Of a DNA stretch of 43,551 bases, positions 17,891-26,469 are shown in pieces; within the stretch, counting starts at the first letter, position 1; every line of letters begins with the position of its first letter. Source of the DNA: Acidimicrobiia bacterium (GTDB taxonomy: Bacteria > Actinomycetota > Acidimicrobiia > Acidimicrobiales > Poriferisodalaceae); contig DUBN01000004.1 in assembly GCA_012960315.1 (NCBI GenBank), positions 1 through 43,551 of the forward strand. The letters are read 5' to 3'. The notes beneath the pieces are model-generated. The model ran no database searches. It was not told the DNA's origin and saw nothing but the letters and a program-made list of their open reading frames with translations. The translations under genes were made by a program, and so were the position numbers.

Positions 17891-18676
17891 ATGAGTTCAG
17901 AACCCTTCGTTACATATGAACGCACCGGTCATGTTGCGGTTATTACTTACAATCGTCCTGAAGCCCTAAACGCTGTGAATGGCCAGTTGCGTAAAGAACT
18001 CAACTTTGCTTGGGAAAAGTTGCGCACTGATGATGAGGCCTGGGTGGCGATAGTCACGGGCAACGGCAAAGCCTTTTGCGCGGGAGCGGACCTGAAAGAT
18101 CCGGGAAGTTCTGTAGGTAACGACGAACATTCGTTTTGGGAGGTTCCGAGTTTCACTTCCCTGGAATCAGGTAAGGAGATCTTCAAACCCGTTATTGCAG
18201 CTGTCAACGGCTATGCAATCGGATTCGGGTTGACCATGGTTGCGAGTTGCGACTTTGTGATCGCGTCTGAACGAGCCGAATTTGGATTTCCCGAAGTTCA
18301 GTTAGGGGTGCCCACAGTCCAAGGAGCAGTGCGGATGCCAAAACGTGTGGGTTGGCAAAACGCCATGGAATTGTTGCTTTTGGGTGATCGCGTGGATGCA
18401 CAACGCGCCAAAGAAATGGGCTTGGTGATGAAGGTGGTACCGCACAGTGACTTAATGACCGAGGCCACTGGACTCGCTGAAAGACTGATCGCAAATTCGG
18501 CACCGCTCGCCGTTCGGGCAACAAAAGAAATAGCTCGGCGTGGGCAAGAAATGGGTTTCGTAGAGGCAATTCGGTTTGGAGAAACGATGCGCAAGGTTGC
18601 AGGTGCAACAGAAGATGCGAAGGCATTCCGCGATGCGGCAAAATCTGGAAAAAAGCCCGTCTGGCAAGGCCGCTAG
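17891..18676 (+). CDS. Enoyl-CoA hydratase
   Basis: Crotonase-family protein of 261 aa with the standard active site: YNRPEALNAVNG, GNGKAFCAGADLKD (oxyanion hole), NGYAIGFGLTMVASCDFV (second oxyanion glycine), and FPEVQLGV, which supplies a catalytic glutamate. The C-terminal helix LIANSAPLAVRATKEIARRG is typical. I chose the ATG at 17891 since residues upstream do not match the family. It lies 42 bp after the molybdoenzyme gene on the same strand and may share its transcript, although the functions are not obviously linked. A role in fatty acid or aromatic acyl-CoA degradation is likely; the substrate is unknown. Confidence 0.9.
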   Translation: MSSEPFVTYERTGHVAVITYNRPEALNAVNGQLRKELNFAWEKLRTDDEAWVAIVTGNGKAFCAGADLKDPGSSVGNDEHSFWEVPSFTSLESGKEIFKPVIAAVNGYAIGFGLTMVASCDFVIASERAEFGFPEVQLGVPTVQGAVRMPKRVGWQNAMELLLLGDRVDAQRAKEMGLVMKVVPHSDLMTEATGLAERLIANSAPLAVRATKEIARRGQEMGFVEAIRFGETMRKVAGATEDAKAFRDAAKSGKKPVWQGR

Positions 18677-18810
18677 TGTTGTTCTGCAACGGGCCTGATC
18701 ATCGTTTTAGTGGTGCTTAATCTGATGTGAAGTTTCTTGGACGAGCAGTTGGTTACTGCCTCGTCCGCTGTTAATGCAGTTCGATCGGTTCGCGACGCAG
18801 GGGAGCTGCG

Positions 18811-19956
18811 ATGGAAATCCAAGGTCACTACGATGAGCGTTTCTCAGTGGTACGCGATGCTTTCGAAGCGAATTTCGCGGGTGGAGAAGAACTCGGCGCC
18901 AGCGCGGCAGTCACCATTGACGGCGAGTACGTGGTGGATGTGTGGGGTGGAGACCGCAACAAGAATGGCGAGCCGTGGGAGCAGGACACCATCGTTAACG
19001 TTTACTCAACCACAAAAACGATGGCCTCAATTTGTATGCACATGTTGGCCGATAGAGGACAAGTCGATTTCGACGTCCCAGTTGCCGAGTACTGGCCGGA
19101 ATTCGCGGCCAATGGCAAGGATTCGGTTCTCGTGCGTCATGTGATGACTCATCAGACTGGCTGTTCGGGATTCCCGAGGCCCGTGACGCCCGAAGAACTT
19201 TATGACCATGATCTTATGGCTGGTCTTCTGGCCGGGATGCAACCTTGGTGGGCGCCAGGTACGGCTCCGGGGTACCATGCCGTGACTCAAGGCACCCTCC
19301 AAGCTGAGATATTGCGTCGTATCGATGGTCGGACTCTCGGGACGTTCTTTCGCGAGGAGGTAACAACACCACTGGATGCAGATTTCCATATTGGGTTGCC
19401 ACTATCTGAAGGGCGACGCGTCGCTCAATTGGATGTCCCTGAAAGACGCATCGATGAATTCGTAGAAGGCCAACCTGACTCGATAGCGGTAAAAACCTTT
19501 CGGAGTTGCCCTCTCGACGGCACCGAGACTGAGACTGATGAGTGGCGTCGCGCCGAGATACCTGCGGCTGGCGGTATCGGCAATGCCCGCTCGATTTCGC
19601 GTGTCCACTCGGCAATTGCCTGTGGTGGTCGCCTCAATGGAATCACCCTGATGAGGCCAGAAACCATCGGTGCCGCTCTTGAGCGGCAGACTTTTGAGCG
19701 AGACATAGTGCTCGGACTGGCCGTGCCGTACGGGACCGGATTCGGTATCAACCACGAACGAGTCCCTTTGACGCCGAGCGCCAGAACTCTGTACTGGTTC
19801 GGGTGGGGAGGATCAATGGGCGTTATTGACCTCGACGAAAGAATGACGATTTCTTATGCCATGAACAAAATGGCTGGTGGTTTGGTGGGCGATTCTCGCG
19901 CTTTCAATCTGATAGCGGCCACTTATGCCGCTATAGGAAAGCAGCTACAGGGTTGA
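18811..19956 (+). CDS. Serine hydrolase, class C beta-lactamase/esterase family
   Basis: 381-aa protein of the penicillin-binding-protein-like serine hydrolase family. The nucleophile motif SxxK is S66-TT-K69 (VYSTTKTMA), and a YHAVTQG segment probably serves as the second catalytic motif; GWGGSMG near the C-terminus fits the third. No signal peptide is seen, so a cytoplasmic esterase (EstB/lipase-like) is more likely than a secreted beta-lactamase. The ATG is preceded by CAGGGGAG at proper spacing. Its stop overlaps the converging LLM oxidoreductase gene by 12 bases. The substrate is not predictable. Confidence 0.88.
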   Translation: MEIQGHYDERFSVVRDAFEANFAGGEELGASAAVTIDGEYVVDVWGGDRNKNGEPWEQDTIVNVYSTTKTMASICMHMLADRGQVDFDVPVAEYWPEFAANGKDSVLVRHVMTHQTGCSGFPRPVTPEELYDHDLMAGLLAGMQPWWAPGTAPGYHAVTQGTLQAEILRRIDGRTLGTFFREEVTTPLDADFHIGLPLSEGRRVAQLDVPERRIDEFVEGQPDSIAVKTFRSCPLDGTETETDEWRRAEIPAAGGIGNARSISRVHSAIACGGRLNGITLMRPETIGAALERQTFERDIVLGLAVPYGTGFGINHERVPLTPSARTLYWFGWGGSMGVIDLDERMTISYAMNKMAGGLVGDSRAFNLIAATYAAIGKQLQG

Positions 19957-20994
19957 TTGTTGGGGCGCCTGATAAGGCGTTGCTATCCTCTGGATGTCTT
20001 GAATGACTTCGCGGGGTAAATCGGCGGGAATATCGGGAGATGCGCTTGCTCCGACGGCATCAATCAAACCGCCGAATCTTTCTTCGATAGCTGTCGCTAT
20101 CTCGTCGTGTCGTCCGACGGCGGCAAATTGTCGAACCACATCATCACTTATCCGAGATGCCATTTTGTCCCACCCGTCATTCTTTGAAAGGTAGTTGAGC
20201 TCCTCACCGAGGTCGAGGAGATCGTGTTGTTCGAGAACTGGCCAATACGCCCTGGTACTCCCATAAAAGCCGATGCGGTAGCGAACCCAGTCCATCATTT
20301 GGGTGACCGACTCATCGTCGGGCCCTGTACAAACGAAGCCGCCTCCACTTATTTGAAACTTTTTTCGCGTCTTGCCCGCTTCTAACAAGCCCATCCCTAC
20401 CTGCGGCAATATGGATGCTTCAAGGTATTCGCGGGTACAGAATGCGTGAAGCCTTACTCCGTCGCAGGTCCTGCCAGCAGTCCTCAGCATCGCGGGACCC
20501 ACTGCCGCCATCGTGATTTTGGGGGGTGGGCCGTCCAATGCTTCTGGAGTGAAGTTCGGAGTCATGAGAGTGAAGTTGTAGAAATCACCGCGATAGTTCA
20601 AAGGCCCCCCGGAAATCCATGCATCCCAGATTGCTTTAACGGCCTCAACGTATTCCTTCATCCTCGGGGCAGGTGGTGACCAAGGCACGCTGAAGCGGCG
20701 TTCATTGTGACCACGAACCTGGCTTCCGAGTCCAAGCTCAAAACGCCCGGAACTTGCTTGCTGTAAGTCCCAACCGATGTTGGCAGCGATCATTGGGCTT
20801 CTGGGAAACGCGATAGCTACACCGGTAGCGAGTTCGAGACGTTCAGAGTGGACTGCTGCAACAGCTAGCGGCAGAAAAGGATCGTGCCTGTTTTCAAGAG
20901 CAACGATCCCGTCGTACCCGTCTGCTTCAATTCCGCTAACAGCGTCGGGGATGTCTTTAAGGTTGGCCTGCGGAAAGGTGGTGTAGACCTTCAT
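19945..20994 (-). CDS. LLM-class F420-dependent oxidoreductase
   Basis: Bacterial-luciferase-like monooxygenase family, TIGR03617-like in appearance, of about 349 aa. The TIM-barrel signature is seen in KVYTTFPQANL at the N-terminus, ELATGVAIAFPRSPMIAA, SSGRFELGLGSQVRGHNERRF and MAAVGPAMLRTAGRTCDG. Such enzymes mostly use coenzyme F420 in Actinomycetota, which fits this genome, but FMN use cannot be excluded. The ATG at 20994 overlaps the stop of the upstream pyridoxamine-oxidase-like gene as ATGA, so the pair is probably co-translated. Substrate unknown. Confidence 0.9.
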   Translation of the reverse strand: MKVYTTFPQANLKDIPDAVSGIEADGYDGIVALENRHDPFLPLAVAAVHSERLELATGVAIAFPRSPMIAANIGWDLQQASSGRFELGLGSQVRGHNERRFSVPWSPPAPRMKEYVEAVKAIWDAWISGGPLNYRGDFYNFTLMTPNFTPEALDGPPPKITMAAVGPAMLRTAGRTCDGVRLHAFCTREYLEASILPQVGMGLLEAGKTRKKFQISGGGFVCTGPDDESVTQMMDWVRYRIGFYGSTRAYWPVLEQHDLLDLGEELNYLSKNDGWDKMASRISDDVVRQFAAVGRHDEIATAIEERFGGLIDAVGASASPDIPADLPREVIQDIQRIATPYQAPQQSTL

Positions 20995-21593
20995 TGTTGC
21001 GGTTCCTGGGGGAGCACATCGACGAAGGAGTCCCACTGTTTCCACTCTGGCTGTGGGGGAGGGATGGGGCCTCCAGGAGCAAACTCCGACAGTGTCCCAG
21101 ATTCCAGGTCGTGAACATAACGAGGACAGTTGGGAAAGATTCTGCCGATTTTGACTTCGACGACAGCTTCAGCCTCAGCGAAATCAGATAGGTCAACTTC
21201 CTGGAGAAGCACCTGAGCTGTTCCGTGTATGCGAATCCGATTGGCTTTTCCCGTTTGTCGAATGAACAACAACGCCACTTTGGCGGTTTCATCAATGTTG
21301 CCGAGTGATCTGTACATACCGTTTCCGTCATAGGACGGAAAGCGCAGCGTATGTTCATCAACGACCTTGACAAAACCGGGCCGCCCTCCCTTGTAGGACA
21401 CATCAGGAAATCCAGCTTTGTCGACGGTCGCTAAAAAGAAATAGGCGGCCCTCTCGATATATGCGGCAGTTCGCTCATCGATGAATTCACTCACTGTTAT
21501 TTCGTTCAGGCGATCGGCAAGGCGGCGAGCATCGAAGCGGTCCTGTAGATGACGTGCACCGGTTCCGTACAGTTCTCCAGCAATCTCAGTCAT
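20991..21593 (-). CDS. Pyridoxamine 5'-phosphate oxidase-family protein
   Basis: 200-aa split-barrel flavin/F420-binding protein. Seen: AYFFLATVDKAGFPDVSYKGG, the usual N-terminal strand pair of the family, then GNGMYRSLGNI, KVALLFIRQTGKANRIRIHGTA and FPNCPRYV. The last segment recurs in uncharacterised PNPOx-like proteins described as FMN- or F420-binding. It shares a four-base overlap with the LLM oxidoreductase downstream, so the two may work together in an F420- or flavin-linked step. The start codon is only 23 bp from that of the divergent crotonase. True PdxH activity is unlikely given its divergence. Confidence 0.88.
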   Translation of the reverse strand: MTEIAGELYGTGARHLQDRFDARRLADRLNEITVSEFIDERTAAYIERAAYFFLATVDKAGFPDVSYKGGRPGFVKVVDEHTLRFPSYDGNGMYRSLGNIDETAKVALLFIRQTGKANRIRIHGTAQVLLQEVDLSDFAEAEAVVEVKIGRIFPNCPRYVHDLESGTLSEFAPGGPIPPPQPEWKQWDSFVDVLPQEPQQ

Positions 21594-21616
21594 GGTGACA
21601 CCCTACGCTTGCAACC

Positions 21617-22405
21617 ATGACTCGATACGACGGTTACACCGGGGTTGAGGTCCAAGTTCACGATGACGGCATCGTCGTCTGTACTTTGAATCGCCCGGAG
21701 AGACTGAATGCCTTTGATGGCCAAATGAGACAAGACATTCACCGGCTTTTGTACGAGGTTTCCTCCGATGATGAAGCTCGCGTATTCGTGATGACTGGGG
21801 CCGGCCGAGCATTTTGCTCCGGAGCGGACCTCACCGCAAAAGATCGCAGAGGTTGGCCGATCCGAGCACATGAGCCGATGTTTGGATGGTGTACGGACCT
21901 TCTCGAGATGCCCAAGCCAACGATTTGCGCTCTCAATGGGTTAGCTGCAGGGGGTGGATTGGGCTTGTCTCTTCTCTTTGATATCCGGATCTGTTCCTCT
22001 ACAGCGAAGCTCCTACCTATTTGGATGAAAAGGGCTATTCATCCCGATGATCTCATTACATGGACACTCCCTCGCCTCGTCGGATATAGCCGGGCTCTGG
22101 AATGGCTGTATGAAGCGGAGGAAATTCCGCTCACTACTGCGCTGGAAGCGGGAATGATTAATCACGTCGTTGAGCCAAGCGACGTGTTACCTCGCTCACT
22201 GGAACTCGCGCATCGATTTGCTGCCGGCCCAACGTCTCACTACGCAATGACTAAACAAGCGGTGTTCAAAGGGATGCAATCGGACAGTTTTGGGGCGGCA
22301 GTGTTGGAGAGTTGGGGACAGTCCAAAGCGCTTGCTTCAGATGACTTCAAAGAGGGTCTCTTGGCCTTTAAGGAAAAGCGCGAACCAAAGTTCACTGGTC
22401 GTTAG
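21617..22405 (+). CDS. Enoyl-CoA hydratase/isomerase family protein
   Basis: Crotonase-fold protein of 262 aa. The oxyanion-hole parts are intact (TGAGRAFCSGADLT and NGLAAGGGLGLSLLFDIRI), but the loop that normally bears the catalytic glutamate reads LPIWMKRAIHPDDLITW, with neither usual Glu in a recognisable place. It could therefore be a hydrolase, isomerase or decarboxylase variant rather than a hydratase. It converges with the DsbA-family gene with a four-base overlap, and its ATG lies 23 bp from the divergent PNPOx gene. Substrate unknown. Confidence 0.88.
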   Translation: MTRYDGYTGVEVQVHDDGIVVCTLNRPERLNAFDGQMRQDIHRLLYEVSSDDEARVFVMTGAGRAFCSGADLTAKDRRGWPIRAHEPMFGWCTDLLEMPKPTICALNGLAAGGGLGLSLLFDIRICSSTAKLLPIWMKRAIHPDDLITWTLPRLVGYSRALEWLYEAEEIPLTTALEAGMINHVVEPSDVLPRSLELAHRFAAGPTSHYAMTKQAVFKGMQSDSFGAAVLESWGQSKALASDDFKEGLLAFKEKREPKFTGR

Positions 22406-23136
22406 TTGGGTTTGTGATCTTTACGGGAGCCTGCCTCCCAATCCTCCATAAGTGGAGGAGATTCGAGAGTGCCAAGCACATTGATCTGAGGCGGCTCGCG
22501 CAACGAGCGTTTCATTTCGGCGAAGCCCGGGAAGCTGGCGAGTTCAATAACAGCTTCCCAGAGCGGCACGGCCTGCTCGTCGCTGGGGACGCGTGAAATG
22601 ACCGGGCCGAAAAAAGACAAACCATCGGGCGGTTTAAACGAAATGATCGGTGTTCCCACGTCTCGACCCGTACGCGAAAGAGCAAGTTCGGTCTCTGCCT
22701 CGATGACGCTGTCCCAATGTTGCTCATCGACTGCTGAGGCATAATGAGTTGGTAGCCCGGCGGTCTCAAGACACCGCTCAGTATGTTCTGCGGTCCCGAG
22801 CTGTTTACGTAAGCCTGGCTGTTGGTCAAGATCCCAGTAGTGCGTGCCGAAAGCCGCGTAGAAAGAGGCCATAGCATCGCGTCCTTCCCCCTCCCGAACC
22901 TTGGCTGCTGCTCTTAGAAACCTGAGCCCCGACGTGTGTCCCTGTTCGTAACCGGCGGGAAAGTCTGTTTCATAGTTCTTGTCCTTATTCAGAATCCTTA
23001 GCGAGATAAATCGCCAGTCAACCGAATAATCCGATTGCTCGGCCACCTTTTCCACCCATCGAGAGGTAACCCATGCAAAGGGACAGATGGGATCCCAGAA
23101 GAATTCAATGTCGTAATCGTCGCTACTCAAGAGCAC
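22402..23136 (-). CDS. DsbA-family protein resembling mycothiol-dependent reductases (Rv2466c type)
   Basis: 244-aa thioredoxin-fold protein with a helical insert. The N-terminal FFWDPICPFAWVTSRW is the hallmark of the actinobacterial group around Mycobacterium Rv2466c, a mycothiol-dependent oxidoreductase with a CPWC site. Here the site is C-P-F-A, so only the N-terminal cysteine is left, which suggests a monothiol mechanism with mycothiol as partner. The cis-Pro loop is probably in DVGTPIISF. The GTG start has AAGGA at a five- to six-base spacing. No signal peptide, so it is cytoplasmic. It fits with the mycothione reductase at the start of the window. Confidence 0.87.
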   Translation of the reverse strand: MLLSSDDYDIEFFWDPICPFAWVTSRWVEKVAEQSDYSVDWRFISLRILNKDKNYETDFPAGYEQGHTSGLRFLRAAAKVREGEGRDAMASFYAAFGTHYWDLDQQPGLRKQLGTAEHTERCLETAGLPTHYASAVDEQHWDSVIEAETELALSRTGRDVGTPIISFKPPDGLSFFGPVISRVPSDEQAVPLWEAVIELASFPGFAEMKRSLREPPQINVLGTLESPPLMEDWEAGSRKDHKPN

Positions 23137-23223
23137 ATTCCTTCTTATCTCCGCTGGTGCGTAACTCTATTTTATGCCATTAGCTAAGGGCGTTGGCCGT
23201 TTTCGTAGTGCCACCGCCCAAAA

Positions 23224-23254
23224 CGACAAAAGACCGTCCCCGAAGGGACGGCCA
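23224..23254 (-). terminator. Intrinsic terminator after the DUF3303-like gene
   Basis: On the minus strand GCCGTCCC-TTCG-GGGACGGT forms an eight-pair stem with a UUCG tetraloop and is followed by CTTTTGTCGTTTT. It lies about 25 bp beyond the stop of the DUF3303-like gene. Similar hairpins occur at 23627-23647 and 27241-27263. Confidence 0.85.
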
Positions 23255-23276
23255 TTGGCATTAGATCAAGTCGTTG

Positions 23277-23567
23277 TCAACCCAGTTTGGCTTGGAACAT
23301 CGCCCGTACTTCAGCGTCATTCTGTACCGGAGTAATCGTGGAGGTAATGAGTGTGCCCCAATTAAACAGCCAGGCCTGAATGTCTGTGACCGTAGGGGAA
23401 TCACAGATTATCCACCCTTGCTCGCCAGCGAAATCGTGCCAGCGACCGATCATGTCAACAACGCCACTGTCAGCATCGTCGTCCTCCACAGTCATCGCGC
23501 CGAAATTGGCCGCTGCATCCATCTTTGTGTCGGAGTTAAGACTCCAATGAACCATGTACAACGCCAT
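23277..23567 (-). CDS. Small DUF3303-like protein
   Basis: 96-aa protein reading YMVHWSLN at the N-terminus, MIGRWHDFAGEQGWIICDS in the middle and WLFNWGTLITSTITPV near the end. This order matches the DUF3303 family of small alpha-beta barrel-like proteins, to which no function has been assigned; I infer the family by eye. The start is supported by AAGGAG nine bases upstream. It is a single-gene unit, with a strong terminator directly after it and a similar hairpin 60 bp upstream. Some pipelines would leave it hypothetical. Confidence 0.85.
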   Translation of the reverse strand: MALYMVHWSLNSDTKMDAAANFGAMTVEDDDADSGVVDMIGRWHDFAGEQGWIICDSPTVTDIQAWLFNWGTLITSTITPVQNDAEVRAMFQAKLG

Positions 23568-23620
23568 CTATTTTCTCTCCTTGTCGATCGTGCCGGGAGA
23601 CCCTAGCAACTCCGGATACG

Positions 23621-23647
23621 ACAAACGACCGCCCCGAAGGAGCGACC
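23621..23647 (-). terminator. Terminator-like hairpin, minus strand
   Basis: Minus-strand GGTCGCTCC-TTCG-type loop-GGGCGGTC, with wobble pairs, is followed by GTTTGTCG. It shares its loop and tail pattern with the hairpin at 23224-23254. It lies 235 bp after the amidohydrolase stop, so it may end that transcript, and just upstream of the DUF3303-like gene. Confidence 0.55.
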
Positions 23648-23881
23648 TGTCGTCGTCTAGGAGACGGCAAGGACCGGTCTAGCTCAGAGGTTGCACGTGT
23701 TAAAACCGAAAAACCTCTAAGCGCCTACTTGTTCGCTCGTTCAGGAAACGCTGTTGAGAACACGGTGGCAGCCCAGCCCATGTGGCTCGGACTAGGGGTG
23801 GAGTTCATCAATGATCAAGGGAACCTAGGAGAAATGAGTTGATTGAGGGGAAGGTGACAAATAAAGAGGGATCTTCGGTGA

Positions 23882-25570
23882 CTAGACGTTCGCTACTTGT
23901 TGGCCCCCCCGAACCAGCCGTCCGGGCTTTTCTCCTGTGTGTACCCCGTTCTCATACGTCACGACTCCACTGCAAACAGTGGCGGTGTAACCATCCGCTT
24001 TTTGAACCAGTCGTTTGCCGCCGGCGGGCAGATCGAAGACCATTTCTGGATCGTGAAGGCGGAGCTTTGCGTAATCAATGATGTTGATATCGGCCTTGTA
24101 TCCCTCGGCAATGACTCCTCGGTCGCTAAATCCGTATACCAGTGCAGTGTCTTGCGTCATTTTGTGCACCACGAACTCAAGGGGTAGCTGAGGACCCTTC
24201 GTTCGGTCGCGGGTTCCATAAGCAAGCATGTAGGTGGGCACGCTCGCATCACACAAAACTCCCACGTGGGCTCCGCCGTCCGAGAGACCAAAAACTGAGT
24301 CTTCTCGCGCAATGAAGTCAAATTGAGGTTGGACGGTGTAGTCATAGTTGCCGAAGAGGTAAAGAATGGGGCGATCGTCGGCCATGGCATCCATCAAAGC
24401 TTCTCGAACTGAAATTCCCTGACTATTGGCTACGCCTTCTAATGATTCTTCATACCCTGGCTCGTAGGAGAGGTCTTCGGGAAGCACAAACATTCGAGCC
24501 CAAGAAGAAATCATTTTGTTGGTGTCCTTATCCCGAGCGACTTTGGGTTCATCGTTGATCACCCTCGTCCGAAACTCGTCAGTCCTTAAGATTCGCCGTT
24601 GTTCATCGACAGGTAGGTTTTTGATCGAGTCATAGGAGGGGAACTGTCGCATCGGGTTGATGGTTCCCTCAAGGGTCATCAAAACTGATGCGAGGCGCGC
24701 ACCTGCTTGCGGTCTGATTTCTATTCCTTCACCCCGGAGGCGGGATGCAAGTTCCCAGATGCCCTCCCCGGAGTCAGGGGTGACGAGTGTTGTAAGGGGC
24801 CTCCTAGTAATCCTGGCCACGTGCTCTATCCAATCCAATTCATCATCGTTTCGTAGATGATCTGAAATGATCTCAATTGCTCCGTGGTCAACGTGAGTAA
24901 ACGCGTCGGCGATTGCAAGCATTTCGTCGCTGGTTGCGTTCGTCCCAGGCACGAGATTTCCTGCTTTGTCTCGATGTCCGTAGAAGCGGCTCGTGCTAAA
25001 TCCCACAGCGCCAGCCTGAAGGGCCTCTTTCGTAATACGACTCATTTCTTGCATGTCCTCTGCTGTGGCATCGTCGTAGCAGCGTTCTTCCATCACGAAA
25101 TGGCGAATAGCAACATGTGGAGCTTGAGCTGCGATGTCAATTGAATATGGAGTATCAATTACGTCGAGATATTCGGCGAAGGTCTCCCAACCCCATGGAA
25201 TGCCCTCATGCAGGGCGGTTCCAGGAATATCCTCCACGCTCTCCATTAGTTCCACGAGCTGATTTTCAGTACCTGGCCTGACCGGAGCGAACCCAACTCC
25301 ACAATTCCCCATGACGATTGTCGTAACTCCATGCCAAGAGGAGGGTGTTACCTCTTTATCCCAGCAGACCTGTCCATCGAAATGAGTGTGTATATCGACG
25401 AAACCGGGCGTGACGAGTTGTCCACCGGCATCAATTTCTCTGTCGGCGACTCCCGAAACGTCTCCTACCTCGACGATGCGTCCATCAGAAATGGCTACAT
25501 CGCCTTCGTAGGCCTTTTCGCCAGTTCCATCTACGATGAGTCCGTTTCGAATAATTAGGTCGTAGTGCAT
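23882..25570 (-). CDS. N-acyl-D-amino-acid deacylase-like amidohydrolase
   Basis: 562-aa member of the metal-dependent amidohydrolase superfamily. It starts with the small beta-sandwich segment DLIIRNGLIVDGTGEKAY, then the metal-binding H61-T-H63-F-D (DIHTHFDGQ), GVTTIVMGNCGVGFAP (the conserved Cys of D-aminoacylases), GAVGFSTSR, LSDGGAHVG with the metal Asp, and the C-terminal GVIAEGYKADINIID return to the sandwich. The set is typical of D-aminoacylase/N-acyl-D-glutamate deacylase relatives; whether the natural substrate is an acylated D-amino acid is inferred. The ATG is preceded by AAGGGGA. It is flanked by non-coding DNA on both sides, so it is probably transcribed alone. Confidence 0.9.
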   Translation of the reverse strand: MHYDLIIRNGLIVDGTGEKAYEGDVAISDGRIVEVGDVSGVADREIDAGGQLVTPGFVDIHTHFDGQVCWDKEVTPSSWHGVTTIVMGNCGVGFAPVRPGTENQLVELMESVEDIPGTALHEGIPWGWETFAEYLDVIDTPYSIDIAAQAPHVAIRHFVMEERCYDDATAEDMQEMSRITKEALQAGAVGFSTSRFYGHRDKAGNLVPGTNATSDEMLAIADAFTHVDHGAIEIISDHLRNDDELDWIEHVARITRRPLTTLVTPDSGEGIWELASRLRGEGIEIRPQAGARLASVLMTLEGTINPMRQFPSYDSIKNLPVDEQRRILRTDEFRTRVINDEPKVARDKDTNKMISSWARMFVLPEDLSYEPGYEESLEGVANSQGISVREALMDAMADDRPILYLFGNYDYTVQPQFDFIAREDSVFGLSDGGAHVGVLCDASVPTYMLAYGTRDRTKGPQLPLEFVVHKMTQDTALVYGFSDRGVIAEGYKADINIIDYAKLRLHDPEMVFDLPAGGKRLVQKADGYTATVCSGVVTYENGVHTGEKPGRLVRGGQQVANV

Positions 25571-26013
25571 AGCGTCCCCTTGAGCTTTGCGCGACCTTCT
25601 CGAAGTGTGAGAAGTCCGTTTGAAACCCCTAGGTTACGAAACTTTTTGAGGCGATGTTGCCTATAAAGCCTCGGTGCACCCAAAGTCTTTTCGAGACCCG
25701 AAACGGGGCGTCTCTAGATCACAAATACGAGGCAACCTCTGCGCCGAAGAGCGGTTGCACCCCTCGAATATTGAATTGGCGCGCTTCGTCCAAGCGACAG
25801 TTCACACTATTGACTCTAGGGCGTCAGACAGTTTCGCTTGACCGAACACGACACCGGTTTATCCCAGCTTGTAGGGGCACCGATTGGCGTCGTATCAGTT
25901 TTAGCGTTGGTTTCAAGGTGAACGTAGAACTGACTGCTTCCACGTTTGATGGTTTGAACCGCTGAATTAGTCACACCCCTTTTAAACGACGAAAATGCTT
26001 CGTCTGTTCAGTT
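25571..26013. other. Long intergenic region without a recognisable gene
   Basis: About 440 bp between the amidohydrolase start and the Ddn-family stop. I find no convincing coding frame on either strand: the longest plus-strand frame (25654-25965) has low-complexity, unfamily-like sequence. Seen structures are a hairpin near 25593-25616 (arms CTTCTC/GAGAAG), an inverted repeat near 25730-25765 (GCAACC/GGTTGC), and the hairpin at 25988-26004. It may hold the amidohydrolase promoter or an unknown RNA. Confidence 0.5.
25988..26004 (-). terminator. Possible terminator after the Ddn-family gene
   Basis: GACGAA-GCATT-TTCGTC on the minus strand followed by GTTTAAAA, 10 bp beyond the stop. The stem is short and the T-run weak. 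Confidence 0.4.
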
Positions 26014-26439
26014 CTACGGTTCGAGCAAAACCAGCGGGATCTCCCGATCGGTCTTCGCCTGGTATTCGGCGTAGCGGGCCTGCTTGTCGGAAACGACCGG
26101 CCAGAGCCTGTCTCGTTCTTCCGGAGAGGCGACGTGAGCGACCATTGGGACGTCCGACGCGTCTTTCATGGATACCGTGACCTGCGGGTTCTCCCGTAGG
26201 TTCAGGAACCAAGCGGGATGAGAGTCCTCGCCGCCCTTAGACGCGACGATCACCATCCGTTGGCCTTCCCGGTGTGGCGAGGTGAGCATCACCGACCGGG
26301 GCTGACCCGACCTGCGACCGGTGGTAGTCAACACCAGCACCGGCATGTCCATTGCTGCCCAACCGAACCTTCCACCGCTGAGCCTCAGGAGGCCCTTGTG
26401 GGCACCGTTCATCAGCTTGAGATACCTGTCACTCGGCAT
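26014..26439 (-). CDS. Ddn-type deazaflavin-dependent nitroreductase/quinone reductase family protein
   Basis: 141-aa split-barrel protein of the actinobacterial Ddn family, which uses reduced F420 to reduce quinones and nitro compounds. The diagnostic pattern is VLVLTTTGRRSGQPRSVML, then VIVASKGGEDSHPAWFLNLRENPQVTV and ARYAEYQAKTDREIPLVLLEP. It is somewhat more GC-rich than its neighbours by eye. It stands alone on the minus strand; two TTGTACA repeats lie 31-60 bp upstream of the ATG. Another marker that this organism makes F420; the natural substrate is unknown. Confidence 0.92.
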   Translation of the reverse strand: MPSDRYLKLMNGAHKGLLRLSGGRFGWAAMDMPVLVLTTTGRRSGQPRSVMLTSPHREGQRMVIVASKGGEDSHPAWFLNLRENPQVTVSMKDASDVPMVAHVASPEERDRLWPVVSDKQARYAEYQAKTDREIPLVLLEP

Positions 26440-26469
26440 GGTCCGAGCCTAGGGACGAAACCGATCAGG

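Noticed and set aside
23660-23720. tRNA-like stretch containing TAGCTCAG
   Set aside because: The D-arm-like string is not followed by an anticodon arm or a T-arm, and no acceptor stem pairs.
25654-25965. 103-residue plus-strand frame in the long intergenic region
   Set aside because: No Shine-Dalgarno, no domain features, and a composition unlike the real genes.
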